The notes below the pieces were generated by a model. That model did not search any database, was not told the origin of the DNA, and was given only the letters and a program-made list of their open reading frames with translations. The translations under genes were made by a program, and so were the position numbers. Below are positions 21,744-32,396 of a DNA stretch of 64,000 bases, piece after piece. Within the stretch, counting starts at the first letter, position 1. The number at the start of each line of letters is the position of its first letter. Origin of the DNA: Punctularia strigosozonata HHB-11173 SS5 (taxonomy: Eukaryota > Basidiomycota > Agaricomycetes > Corticiales > Punctulariaceae); assembly GCF_000264995.1 (NCBI RefSeq), contig NW_006767437.1:4904-68903 (forward strand), in the 5' to 3' direction.

Positions 21744-23261
21744 TCATTGCTCGCTAACAAATACACCAGCCATACCCATGCCAGAACCAATGCACATGCT
21801 TGTGACGAAAATTTTGGCTCCGGTTTGCTTGGCGATGTTCAGCCCGGTAGCTATTTGCCGTGCGCCAGCTATTCATCGACGGTGAGATGTTGAAGTTCGC
21901 TACTGTAACGCACGACTTACTGCATCCAAGTGGATGTCCGATAGCGATAGCACCCCCGTTGAGGTTGACCTTTTCGAAGGGTATACCGAGATGTTGAACG
22001 CTGAAGACGGCTTGGCTGGCGAAGGCCTCGTTGATTTCGTAAAAATCGACTTCATCTTTCTTCAACCCGGCCTTCTCTAGAGCCTGCGAAGGGTTCATGT
22101 CAGGTGTGAGAGGTCCGTAAAACGAAACACATGCGCTCGCCTTCGGTATCGCGAAAGCAGGTCCGACACCCATGATCCTCGGAGGCACACCAACCGCGAC
22201 CGCGGTCACGAACTTGCCGATTATCGGCAAACCGAGTCGCCTCGCTACTGAGCGTCGTGCGAGTAGAACGGCAGCGGCACCGTCTGAAACTTGGGATGCG
22301 TTGCCTAGCGTGGGATGTTAACACCACAAAAAATGTAGAGAACACGATGATGATTAACCTGCATGGGTGCTACCGGTGGGTGAAAATGCAGGCTTGAGCT
22401 TCGCCAGACTTTCTGCCGTGACGCCGGCGCGAACACCATCATCATGCTCAACGGTGATGACTTTCTCCTCTTCGGTCTTGGGATCCGTCCATTTGACGCG
22501 AACGGGTACGATCTCATCCTTGAATTTTCCCGACGCTTGTGCGGCAGCGGCCTTCTGGAACGATTTCGCAGCGAACTCGTCCTGACTCTGGCGGGATATC
22601 GAGTAGTCGGCTGCAACGTTTTCTGACGTAATCCCCATCGGCAGCAAACAATCCTCGGCCTCGGCGTTAGACAGGACGGCTTCGGAGTAACCAGAAGGTT
22701 GAGCTCCAGGACCGTAACCGAAGGTCATGGACTCGACGCCGGCGCCTACGAATGCGGGGTCAGGAGATGTAGAAGAGCCCGCCAGTCGAGATAGCACTCA
22801 CCAATGCCAATGTCGATTTGACCCAGAGAAATCTGGTTTGCGATCTGGTTGACGGCAGCGAGCCCGGAGGAGCACTGTCGGTTAATGGTATTGATGGCGG
22901 AGGTGTTTGGGATTCCTGCATGAAGAGAGGCCATCCGAGCGGCAGTCGCCCCTCCGCCAGCTGGGAGCACGTTCCCGACAGCGATATCCTCAATGAGCTT
23001 GGGGTCGAGGTTAACGCTGGTGTACACCGCCCGTAACGCAGCCGAGAGCAGTTCCTCTGGACGAGTGTCCTTGAAGCCGCCTTTCTTGGCCTGTGAGTGC
23101 TGTCTGATGAGCATTATACAGCGGAGCAAAGGAAAGGAACCGGCCTTAGTTATGGGGGTCCGCAACGCAGCCACGATAACCACGTCGTCGTCGTGTTGGA
23201 CAAGAAGCTTGCCTTTGCCGAGGCCCGTAAGCTGAGAGATACGATTCGAAATGGCCGCCAT
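21744..23261 (-). CDS. POT1: Peroxisomal-type 3-ketoacyl-CoA thiolase
   Basis: Six exons: 23145-23261, 22802-23090, 22359-22745, 22141-22304, 21921-22083, 21744-21868; 414 aa (yeast Pot1 417). It cleaves 3-ketoacyl-CoA with CoA in the last step of beta-oxidation. Catalytic blocks are present: NTINRQCSSGLAAVNQ (nucleophile Cys), NEAFASQAVF, GGAIAIGHPLGCTGARQ (His) and CIGSGMGMAG (Cys). Two introns (23091-23144 and 22084-22140) have GC instead of GT donors; both lengths are multiples of three with no stop, so retention would add 18-19 residues inside conserved blocks. The N terminus (MAAISNRISQLTGLGKG) does not fit the PTS2 consensus R-(L/I/V)-x5-(H/Q)-(L/A), and the C terminus (VFVSEQ) is not PTS1, so peroxisomal targeting is unclear. 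Confidence 0.92.
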
Positions 23262-23519
23262 AGTAGGAGGAGTGTAAGTGACGCCGAGCACTCTGAGACG
23301 AACCTTTTCAATCCGTCTGCGTACGGGGGTAATCACATGGCCGGATTGGCCGGCATGTGAATTCGACCGGCAAGCTTGCGACTTGGAATCAGTATAACGG
23401 AAAGCACTTGAACGGGGAGAAAATGATGCACGGGTTGAGAAGGACTAGAAAAGGTCATAGCAACGACGACGAAGCTCCATTCGCCAGAACCTGGCGAATG
23501 AAAAGTAAAAAGTGAAAAG

Positions 23520-23614
23520 GGCCTGACCGGGAATTGAACCCGGGACCTCCTGCACATGAGAACGGATGTTCCGGGAAACCCGAAGCAGGAATCATGCTAC
23601 TAGACCATCAGGCC
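23520..23614 (-). tRNA. tRNA-Pro(CGG): tRNA-Pro, anticodon CGG, with intron
   Basis: The minus strand folds as a cloverleaf. Acceptor arms GGCCTGA and TCAGGCC pair fully; the D region GGTCTAGTAGCATGA matches yeast tRNA-Pro; the anticodon stem is CCTGC/GCAGG with loop TT-CGG-G; the T arm is CCGGG-TTCAATT-CCCGG. About 24 nt between position 37 and the 3' half of the anticodon stem form an intron at the usual place. CCA is not encoded. It lies between POT1 and a divergent coiled-coil gene. Confidence 0.95.
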
Positions 23615-23706
23615 GTTGAGACAGCGGATGTCAAAAGCGTTATATATTTGCCAAGGCAATAATAATACCCGCTTCTCCGTCCGTATGAGCGTTATCTCCC
23701 CCAGAC

Positions 23707-25807
23707 ATGGACGACGCAGTCTCGCCAAACAGCAGTGTTGGTGGCATTCCTCTCTTCCATGTTCACTCTCTTATCCATCTTGTGTTCGAACAGCTGGCCT
23801 CACTGTCGCATTTGGCCGAAGCACACATGGCTCGATCATCTCGCCTTCATGCCCGCCTCCTCTTCACGCTGGACACACTTGACACACTCCAGATCGCCCA
23901 CGAAGAAGAACTACGGTCCCATATAGCAACTAACAGAGCTTTGATGGAGGCCCTCGAGCGATCTACGTGCTTCATTAAAGATCTGGAGGCCCAGAAGGAC
24001 GATCTCAAGGATGCAGTACTACGGCTGGTGGACAGGGGTGAGTCTGATTACAACCCGATTTAGGCATCGCGTTGACGCTCACCAGGCCGTGGTATGCGCA
24101 ACAGTAGAGGCAATTCAAGATTACGGCTTATGGCCCCCTAGCAGGATTAGTGTGTCACAAAGAGCAGGTGTGTTTTTTCCCGCTCTTCCTGGATATCATT
24201 CGACGGAGTCTTCGCAGATCCCATCAATAGTGCACTTCCTACGGTAGCTGATGATACTTCTCCATTGATCGCTTACGCGTCCAAGCTCCTCTCATCAGTG
24301 AGAACAGCGCTCGAAGCCGAACGTCGGTCCCATGTCGACACTCGACAAGCCTTGATGGAAGCACGCACCAAGCTGGCATTGCGTGAGGCGGAACTAGAGG
24401 CCTATATCACTCATGTTGACCACCGACTGTCGACAAGTTCTCCTCTGTCTTCTCAGGAGAACAGGACATCACCCCTCTCACGCCTGGAATTAGCAGACAC
24501 CATCGATGCGTCTCACTCCCGTAATCGAGCGCTTCAAGAGGAAGTGGATCACATCATTGTACGCGTGAGTTGGTTGGCCCATCCGGAGTCCCTATACGAT
24601 CTCACCGGCGCGTACCCAAGCAGTTAGAGGACGCGCGTGCCGGTGGTGCTCTCGCGCCGCAAGTACCAACAATCTCCGAAATACAGAAGGAATCTGTTTC
24701 GCATTCGTCTTTACCCCCCGGCAACGAGTTGAGCGTGGCTAATCGCGGGGTCTATGTGAGCTTTTCGTGTGGTTTGCTGAAACGTCTGTCAACGGTGTGA
24801 TTCAAAGACTCAGGAAACAAGCAATCCTGTGGCAAGCGAGCTAAGACGAGATGTTGAAACTTTTGCTTCGGCTGTCGATAGCTTCTCCAAGGAGCGTCGC
24901 ATGCTGGAGCAGCTGCGACAAGAAAACGCCGCGCCGCACCTTTTCGAAGGTGCATATGCAGAAAAAGCACCTGAATTGCATCAGACGCCCGTCAGGTATG
25001 TATCGTTCGCCGCTTGTTGCCATCGTTCTGACGGATGGCTCCGTTGGTCAGTCTCGCGCGTCGCCTTGATGCTCTGGAGAAGGCCCATATTAGAGCGGAT
25101 GCTCGGAATACCGAGCTGAAACAGCATATCCTTTCCTTGCGCAGTCAGCTCGACTCCGTGACGAAAGTACGTTTAGGCATACCCTTATCATGCACGACAG
25201 CTCATTTCACGACCAGCTAATAGCCACGAACGAGATTTCCGGGATTGATCGCGTCGTTGAGAGGACCAAGGAGTGCCCGCCATTTGAGGCTGAATCGGAC
25301 ATGGAGCTCGAAACGCCTTTGGCGGGGACCATTTCGTTATTGAACCCGGACCCTCCCGTCTGTGAGACAGGTAACGGGCAATTTGTCTGTTCTCCCAAGG
25401 CAAAAAGTATGCTTGCGCAGGTGGAGCATACGGTTACCGGTCAACCCATTGCTCCATCCTTTCCTGCCATACACCCGGTAGCGGGCCACATAAGATCAAT
25501 ATCTGCTTCACCTACGTCTTCATCGCAATCCCTCACATCTGTTTCGCCAACTCTCTTTCATCATCCATCGACGGGTTCGATCAGCGTATATGGTTCGATC
25601 GACGAAAACTCATATTCAAGCAAAACGAACGAAATGTCTCGTATTGAACAGGAGCTGGTTGGCACTCGCCAAGGCCTGGAGGTACAGAATATGGAACTCG
25701 TTCAGCTACGGCAGACGATCCAATACCTATGCAACAAGGCTTCTATGTCATCTGTAACAAAAGCATGTTACGACAATGTCGCACTCAAGCCTGCATTGTT
25801 TGGGTAA
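23707..25807 (+). CDS. Coiled-coil protein, unrecognised family
   Basis: Seven exons: 23707-24037, 24105-24167, 24218-24564, 24621-24755, 24814-24995, 25052-25166, 25217-25807; 587 aa. No enzyme or domain family is recognised. Long heptad-rich segments separated by Ser/Pro-rich linkers suggest a structural coiled-coil protein. A motif recurs: EELRSHIATNRALMEALERS in exon 1 and AERRSHVDTRQALMEARTKL in exon 3, suggesting internal duplication. A third coil is LARRLDALEKAHIRADARNT, and a last one near the C terminus begins RIEQELVGTRQGLEVQ. All introns are 49-67 nt with matching phase. Acceptors of exons 2, 4 and 7 were chosen by phase, so small errors are possible. Confidence 0.75.
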
Positions 25808-25881
25808 TCTTCGGACAGGGATTGGCATCTTCGGATACATGAAATCGTCAGAAATCGGGTTCGAGCTAGTGGTATCTTGAG

Positions 25882-27091
25882 CTAGTTATCACTCGTGGCC
25901 AAGTTGGCTCTCTTGCGCTTCTCCTCCTGGACCTCCTCCTCTGTAGCCAACACAAAACCGTACTTCCAGAACCAGACATTTGCTCCCCTTCGCTTGACCT
26001 CTTCGACATCCCAGCCCCAGGCCTTCCATCGTTCGGGGTCATCAACTCGTAGGAGGTCACAGACGAGCGATTTCCGTGTGGCGAATACGGGGTCAGTGCC
26101 CAGGAAAGGGCTATGGGAAGGGTACAGGGCGGTCGTAACGGAATCGTATCCGGGAGCGGTGATATGAAAGTGCAAATGGGAAGCGCGATGCGGATGACGG
26201 CCTGTGACGCCTCAGGTTGGACTGCTACGCAGGACAAAGGAGTTATACGCACCGAGCGCACGCAACATGTCTCCGCAAGGACCATCATCAGGCTGTCGGA
26301 TCATCAGCAGGAGTTCGTGGCGACGGAGGCAAACTCACGATGGGATAAGCCACCGGCAGTACTCCGCGATACCAAAAGTGGCCGTTTGACTCGGCCAAGA
26401 TCCGAGCTCTGTCGTCTGCGCCAGCCGGGTGTGGAGTGTCGTACATAACATCGTAAACTCCCTCTCCATCGGATTGCCACTTTCAAGACTTTAGTCGGCA
26501 CTTTCGAATTCTGCATGGTTATGGCCAACTTACTACCTCAACTTTCGCCCCTTCAACGCCTTCTCCTCTGAGGTTCTTGATGTCCGCCTCGAAGACCATT
26601 GGTTCCCCTACTGTATCCGGGTGGGAGATTGAAACCCCGGATGGCACTTCCGGAAACACCTTCGTGTAGAAAGGGCCCTCCTCGCAGCTCTCGGTGCATC
26701 CGGCAGGTCGTGGGTGCTCCAGTTCGTCGACAAGAGCACTCAAACCCAAGCAATCGCTGAAAAGAACCACCTCGTCCTTCCCTGCGGTGCTCTCCTTCCC
26801 TGCACGTCCAATCAAAGTGACGGCTTCTGCCCATTCGGCATGTGTGAGGCCGACCTCGCGCGCGAACGCGTGCAAATGAAACACGAGCCTATCAGCGATG
26901 AAGGCTAGTCGGGGCGATTTTTGGGACGTGAGGGAGGCATGAAGCGCTCGGACGTGATCAGTGATAGTGTGGTCCGTGCCCTCACGGAAGTCGGACTCGA
27001 GGGGCAGGTCTAGGGGAATAGTATGGGCCGTCTGCTGCCGGATACGGGCCCCGACGTAAGTTGGATCTCTCATTCGCGCGGGATCTGCCAT
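25882..27091 (-). CDS. Intradiol ring-cleavage dioxygenase (catechol or hydroxyquinol type)
   Basis: Four exons: 26534-27091, 26339-26479, 26253-26292, 25882-26210; 355 aa. It would open catechol or hydroxyquinol between its hydroxyls with non-haem Fe(III), feeding aromatics to the 3-oxoadipate route. An N-terminal helical dimerisation domain (about residues 1-130) precedes the catalytic beta domain. Probable iron ligands are a Tyr near 195 (EGVYDVMYDTPHPAG), Tyr 231 (VLPVAYPIPDDGPCG), and His 258 and 260 (GRHPHRASHLHFHI). The splice of the 40-nt third exon restores ALGVTGRHPHRASH exactly. There is no signal peptide, so it is probably cytosolic. Such enzymes are common in wood- and litter-decay fungi. 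Substrate cannot be told from sequence alone. A Met 111 nt upstream (27202) is possible but less likely. Confidence 0.9.
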
Positions 27092-27406
27092 GTCCAGGTG
27101 GTTGCCAGTTGTCAGACACAAGGGCCGATCGGAGTGGGTGATGATAATGTTTCGTTGGGCGTTGTTAAATGCGTGCTCGCGATACGGATGGGATGGAATC
27201 ATAAGCGCAAACGGTTCCGGTGCTTCTCAAGTGACAATTTGTACGATTAAACTACCTGCTGACTGATTCACGAGACCGAGATCGTCCAGTCCGTTCAGAT
27301 GTTCCCAGGCACGCCGGTATAATACAACATACTAGGACCGCGCCACGACTAGAAGCGCGGACTGTATCGTTGCGTAGGACGTGCGTGGAATTTCAATGGA
27401 ATGGAA

Positions 27407-29084
27407 TCACCGTCTAGTTTTGGTAGCCGGTAGCCTCTTCCCATCCTCATCCCGACCGATGAGCGGGTTCAGCAGATGATCCCGATGCAAACATGTGATG
27501 AAGCCATGAATGAACGGTTCGTAATCGTGCGTGCGTTTTACTTGCTCGGTCTCTTGCAATCATTAGCGTAGCGCTGGTGCATGACAAGATCTACTCACAT
27601 GAGTTTGATATGCTTTCGTGAGCTCGTCCTCAGCTGCGATCTTTGCGGGGACGGCTTCGCTGACACAATCCTGCCACGCATCGACAAGCCTGTTTTCCGA
27701 CATGTGAAGCACGTCGATACTCATTTTCAGCGTCCGCTGGCCGAAATCTTTGGCATACGTCGGGCCAGCTTCGGAGCTAGGATTCGCTGACGTAGCGAAG
27801 GCATTCGTCGCCATTTCGGAAGCCTCAACGCGAACCTATCTCGAACAATTCGTTAGATCGAGAGTCACGAGAGCGACAATGGACTCCGCACCTGCCCTTG
27901 CCATCCTTGCGGATATTTTGCATCGAGACGGCGCTCAAGCTGTGATCGTTTCCTTTTTGCTAGTTCCAACTCGTCGCTAGCGTTGCAATACTGCTCATTC
28001 ACAAGCGCTAACAAGTTGAACTTGATATTTGCTCCTTCTTCTGCACCGCCGTACTTTTTCATTTTCAGCCTCAATGCTGGCCGAACAACGTCCATCCATC
28101 CTTCTGCACCACTTCCACCGTAGTTCATTTCCCCCACCTCAAGAGGCCCTGGTTTCAGTCCATCGAGTTCCCATACCTTCCCGTGCGCCGGGATATATCC
28201 AATGAAGTGGTATGTCTCTTCTAGATCATCGGCGCTCTGGATGTCTGACCTTTGTCGTTGTCGGGTAGTGGGTGAGGTCTTGTCATGGGCAACAGTGTGT
28301 GTAGCCTTCCTATGCGTCCTTGGCGATTTCGCGTGCATTTCCGCTTCAACGGTGGATACGGCTATGGCATTGATGGATCCTCGAATATCTGCTGGACTTC
28401 CTGAGGTAAATTAGTGCTTGTAAGGCATAGCTGAGATCAGACGTACCGCGCCAAGGCATTGTGCGCAGCGCGTATAGGAAGCGAATTTGATATAGCCAAT
28501 CCACGCATCTGCGTATGTTGCAGCGGACAGTCTTACCCAACTGGGAGTATGTACTTACGACCGGAGACATCTCCATTGTATCGGCCTTGAATGCTGCCAA
28601 GGTGCCCCCAATTTCCACATCCGTGTTGAACACGATGTTCAACAGTGCTTGAGAAGCACATGCATCTTCGCACAGTTGGTTCGCAAACCATAGCCGCTCT
28701 CCAGCGGAATCCCTGAACTCGCGAGGTCGATGTTTATCCTTCTGATATAGGAAGCAGAATATGAGGCCGATGGGAGATCCAAGGTGGTCTACGAGCGCAG
28801 TCAAGCCTCGCATTATCCGTGCATAGGAGCTCCACACCTGTCGCCCAGGGCTCGATATCGTAGAGTTCTACAACCTCTACCTTCGGTATGCCCAGGGCAC
28901 GAACCAAGGTCGTGAAGACACCTTACGCAAGTCAGGACGTCGTAAAAGGCCGCTAGGACCCGAGCCACTTGCCAGGATCGGATTCCAAGACAGCAAAGGG
29001 TTCCCCAATCAAGTCTTGAGTCGAGTCGTAGTCGTCACTGAGACAATCCTTTTGGCTGGCGATAATTGGCGAGGCCATGTCCAT
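27407..29084 (-). CDS. UCHL5: Ubiquitin C-terminal hydrolase, UCH37/UCHL5 type
   Basis: Seven exons: 28973-29084, 28838-28921, 28559-28788, 28447-28508, 27892-28396, 27599-27835, 27407-27550; 457 aa. A cysteine deubiquitinase that in other organisms docks on the proteasome through Rpn13 and trims ubiquitin chains. The UCH domain starts ESDPGVFTTLVRALGIPKVE. Catalytic residues are Gln 103, Cys 109 (FANQLCEDACASQA), His 226 (ETYHFIGYIP) and Asp 241 (WELDGLKPGP). The C-terminal region with RTHDYEPFIHGFITCLHRD is the UCH37-like tail domain; the last residues are basic. Intron 1 has a GCAAGT donor (GC-AG); all others are GT-AG. A second in-frame ATG sits at 29078. Confidence 0.93.
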
Positions 29085-29131
29085 ATCGTCGCGAATGACC
29101 CGCGGCTGGTCACGGCAAGTTTCTGCGTGGG

Positions 29132-29145
29132 GGTTTACGTAAACC
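29132..29145. promoter_or_regulatory. 14-bp palindrome with a Yap/Pap1-like site
   Basis: GGTTTACGTAAACC is perfectly self-complementary. Its core TTACGTAA (29135-29142) is the classic fungal AP-1 (Yap1/Pap1) recognition sequence. It lies about 50 bp upstream of the UCHL5-type start codon and could link that gene to stress control. Binding is inferred, not shown. Confidence 0.45.
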
Positions 29146-29189
29146 TATTTACGCGCGCGTGATGTTGCTTCTTTTTCCTGCGCGTCGGT

Positions 29190-29206
29190 CACTGAGAGTC
29201 TCAGTG
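29190..29206. repeat. 17-bp inverted repeat
   Basis: CACTGAGA (29190-29197) and TCTCAGTG (29199-29206) are perfect inverted 8-mers around one base. It could be a dimeric regulator site or chance. Confidence 0.4.
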
Positions 29207-30548
29207 AGAGATATTTCTTCATGGCGCAAGAGCGGTTGTATCCGTATGAAATATACATGCAGCCCGGAGACTTAAAGCCTTCATATTACGTATCTTACTG
29301 CAAGAAGGAGAGCTCCCTCCGTAGTTGGTATCGATATCACACGACTCTTTACCTGGTAACTACCTCGAGTGTAAGTAGGTAAAAAACCGGTCGTATGGTA
29401 TGCTCAGATCGGGTAATGTGTTGAGACTGTGTAAATTTTTCACATCGTAGTACCTACCACAGAGCCACATATGTGATACTTACTGCCATAGGTTTGATGT
29501 TCTCCGTATGGAATTGAACTCCTTACATGTGGGTGATGGTGATACTGATTGCTTTGTGGGGCATGTTGTCGGTCAGAAGTGCGCCACGACGAACATGAGG
29601 CGGCTTGTTTTCATCAAGAAGTGTAGTATACTATGATCGCGGCGACCGTACAACCACGGGTTAACGACTGGCGAGGTGATAGTGTCCAGTAGCTAGCCGC
29701 TGCAGAATCACACCATGGCAAGTGGCATCGCAAAGTGTTAGTACTCAGTACTCAGGGAGCAAGCAACCCTCGCCGAACGTATGGCGGCGTGACACTGCGT
29801 TGTGATTGATATTATAATCTGATTCAATGCCCACATATGCCAGCTACATCTGTCCTCAATGGTTCATCTTCATGACAATGGAACTGCCCCAGGGCTCATC
29901 AGCAGCGCGATATTGATGGAACGATTCGATGGGCCCGTCTTCTCTGTCGGTGGCGAAGGAAGGCAATAAGCTGTATCCGCACGCGCTCAAGCGGGAAGGG
30001 CCTAGGATTGGGCATTAATTGGCACTGTACTCTCACAGAAGCACCGTATTATTAGACAACATGGGAATGTACGCCATCACATCAATCGTGACGGCATCAC
30101 AAAGATATCGGAGTAAAGGGGGCGCAGCCCACAAACCCAATATTCAGGCGCTGAGATGACGGGCTCTAAAGCAGTCGCGCAGAGCGCAGCGAGTGACTGC
30201 GTTGTGATGCGTAATCAGATACATTGATGCAGTTTCGGTACTGGTGAGAGAAATGCTTCAGCAAGGAGCCAGGATACATCAGGAGATAGCTGCGATGCCG
30301 AAGAAGGGACAGAAACTCATGTATGTACAACGAAGATGCGCGCAGGGGTAGTTCGAAGCAGGACAGACAGCGGGCGGAGTACGTGAACCGGGACAGCCTG
30401 CGCCAGGTCGTCCCTCCCGCACCAACAAGAACAGAGGGCAAATCGAGCGGTGAGAAGCGAGGGACACGTGCGGGACAGCAGCAGCAGGTGGGCACGGTCA
30501 ACCTCCACGAGCCGCTGGCTCGAATAAATAAGAGGTCAACATCTCATT
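29207..30548. other. 1.3-kb intergenic region without a recognised gene
   Basis: The sequence is stop-rich in all frames over most of its length. No tRNA, LTR pair or known protein motif is visible. The right end should contain the 3' untranslated region of the GATA-type gene. Confidence 0.5.
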
Positions 30549-32396
30549 TCAAGCAGTGACGGCTTGCTCCGAAGGTCGTGGAGGTGACTGGCGGTTTCCC
30601 ATGACGGACTTTTTAGAGGTCGACGTCGGCTTTGAATGCTGAGGAGAACGAGTAGTGGCGGGGGACTTGTTTCCATCCCGCGGGCTTTCTCGGCCATGTC
30701 CATCAGCCGCATCGAGCTTCGATGCACTCTCGATAGCGCCGGGCGAGTTGAGCCAAGTCTTGATAGCTGGGAGATCGCGTTGCTCCGCCAGACTCTGAGC
30801 CGACTTTTGGTCGGTGATTGGTGGCAATGACGGCAGGTTGGGTGAGAGTGGGCGGGTAGCCGTCGAGGATGCGTTCGGTGGCAGGCCATAATTCGAGATG
30901 GACGGCAGCTGAGGAGGTGGGGGCGGGGGGCTTTTGTTTGCCTTGACAGCAGACGAAGCAAGTGGACCTCGCTTGTGTGGAAATTGATCTGGACGGGGAC
31001 GGGAGTGCGTCCGCTCAAATAGCCCGCACTTGTTGCATAACTAACACATAGCAGCGTGAGGCGGGGCAAGGACCGAGAACAGGTTTGCACTGACCACTTT
31101 GCCAGGGTTAAGGCTCGAGCGACGCCAGGTCGAGGTATCGGTGGTGCAGCAGTTGAAGCACCTCCTTCGTACCCGGTCGCTCAGTTTCGTGGCGGCATCG
31201 TCGGTGTGGACGATGTCTTGCGGTGGATGATGCGTGTAGCCCTGGCCAGATCCGTACGTTGGCGGTCCCTGATGATGGACCGCGTAATGGCGCGCACCAG
31301 GCGGCGGATAATGTCCCGGATGAGGATACTGGATGGAAGGATGAAATTGATGCGGCGGCGCGGGGTAGGCGTACGACGGCGATGCGCCGTAGTGTCCACG
31401 AGCATCGTAGGGACGCCAATTGCTCCGATCGTCCTGCGGGTACTGCGGGGTGTGCGAGTACGGGAGCGGGTGTGGCTGAGCAGCCGGAGAACGTGTCTGG
31501 GGAGCCGACGAGTCTATAGACGAGACGGACGGCGCGGGCGAGGCAGACAGAGTGGCCACCGGAGGTGCAGACGGAATCCGTTCTACGACGTCACGTGGTT
31601 GGCGGTCATCGTAAGGCCTTGAGAGCGATCAGACGGGTGTTCAAGACGCGCAAAACAATCGCGACGGACCTCTGGCTGTCTGAGGAGTCGCTGCGACGGA
31701 GCTCGGGGGGCGTCGGGGCGCCGTTTGCGGGTGGCATGTCGCGATAAGGGTAGGGCGGGGCGCCTGATGCTGTGGGGAAACCCATGTCAGTACTCGGTAG
31801 TGCTCGGGGTCGTGAGGAGAAGGCGACCTGGCATGGGCAGCGGAGGGATGGCTTGCGGAAGCCAGGTATAAGGGGGATCCGGAGCAGAGCTGTATCCGTG
31901 TACTCTGACGAGTAATCAGTTCGGAATGTATGGCGAAGAAGGGAAGCATGCGCACGGGCTGCTTACCTGTGTAGCATCCCTGTTCCCAGCCTTCCGCCAG
32001 TGCAAGGCACTGCGCACACCGACGCCGTCTGTTCTCGTTGGACCGGGAGAGACGACGTGTGCTGGTCGTGCTCGTCGCCGCCACCGCCGATGGTGCTCGG
32101 CGTGCTCGACTGGCGGCGGGGATTGGTGTCGCCGGACGCGGTGGAGGCGCATTCGGGCTCCGACGGATTTCTGGCCCCGCGAAATTCATTGACGCCGGTG
32201 ATTGGGTTTGATAACCAGCGTCGGGGTCTGGATGGGACTGATCGCGCGCATCCGACCCACGCTGTGCATGTGGGCGCCCGGCACACCGACTCGCCCGTGC
32301 AACTTGCGTGGAACGTTCCGTCCCTCTTGATCGTGAGCTTATCAGAAATCCATACCCCGCCAGCGTCTCGTCTGATTGATCTGAGATGCCGGTCAT
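30549..32396 (-). CDS. GATA-type zinc-finger transcription factor
   Basis: Five exons: 31967-32396, 31828-31902, 31670-31769, 31095-31617, 30549-31040; 539 aa. The GATA finger spans the last splice: RRCFNCCTTDTSTWRRSSLN then GKVLCNKCGLFERTHSRPRP (C-x2-C-x18-C-x2-C), with a basic tail FPHKRGPLASS. A second Cys-rich patch, RRRRCAQCLALAEGWEQGCY, ends exon 1 and resembles no zinc finger I know. The middle is Pro/Tyr/His-rich (QYPQDDRSNW, HPGHYPPPGARHY), like many activation regions. Exon borders were set by phase; the exon 1/2 junction uses acceptor CAGAG at 31903. An open frame in the same register lies just upstream, so the true start may be further 5'. Target genes are unknown. Confidence 0.85.

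Noticed and set aside
23091-23144. An 18-residue insertion in the thiolase
   Set aside because: The extra residues would fall inside a conserved block (between ITK and AKKGGFKD), and removing the piece as a GC-AG intron gives the family length.
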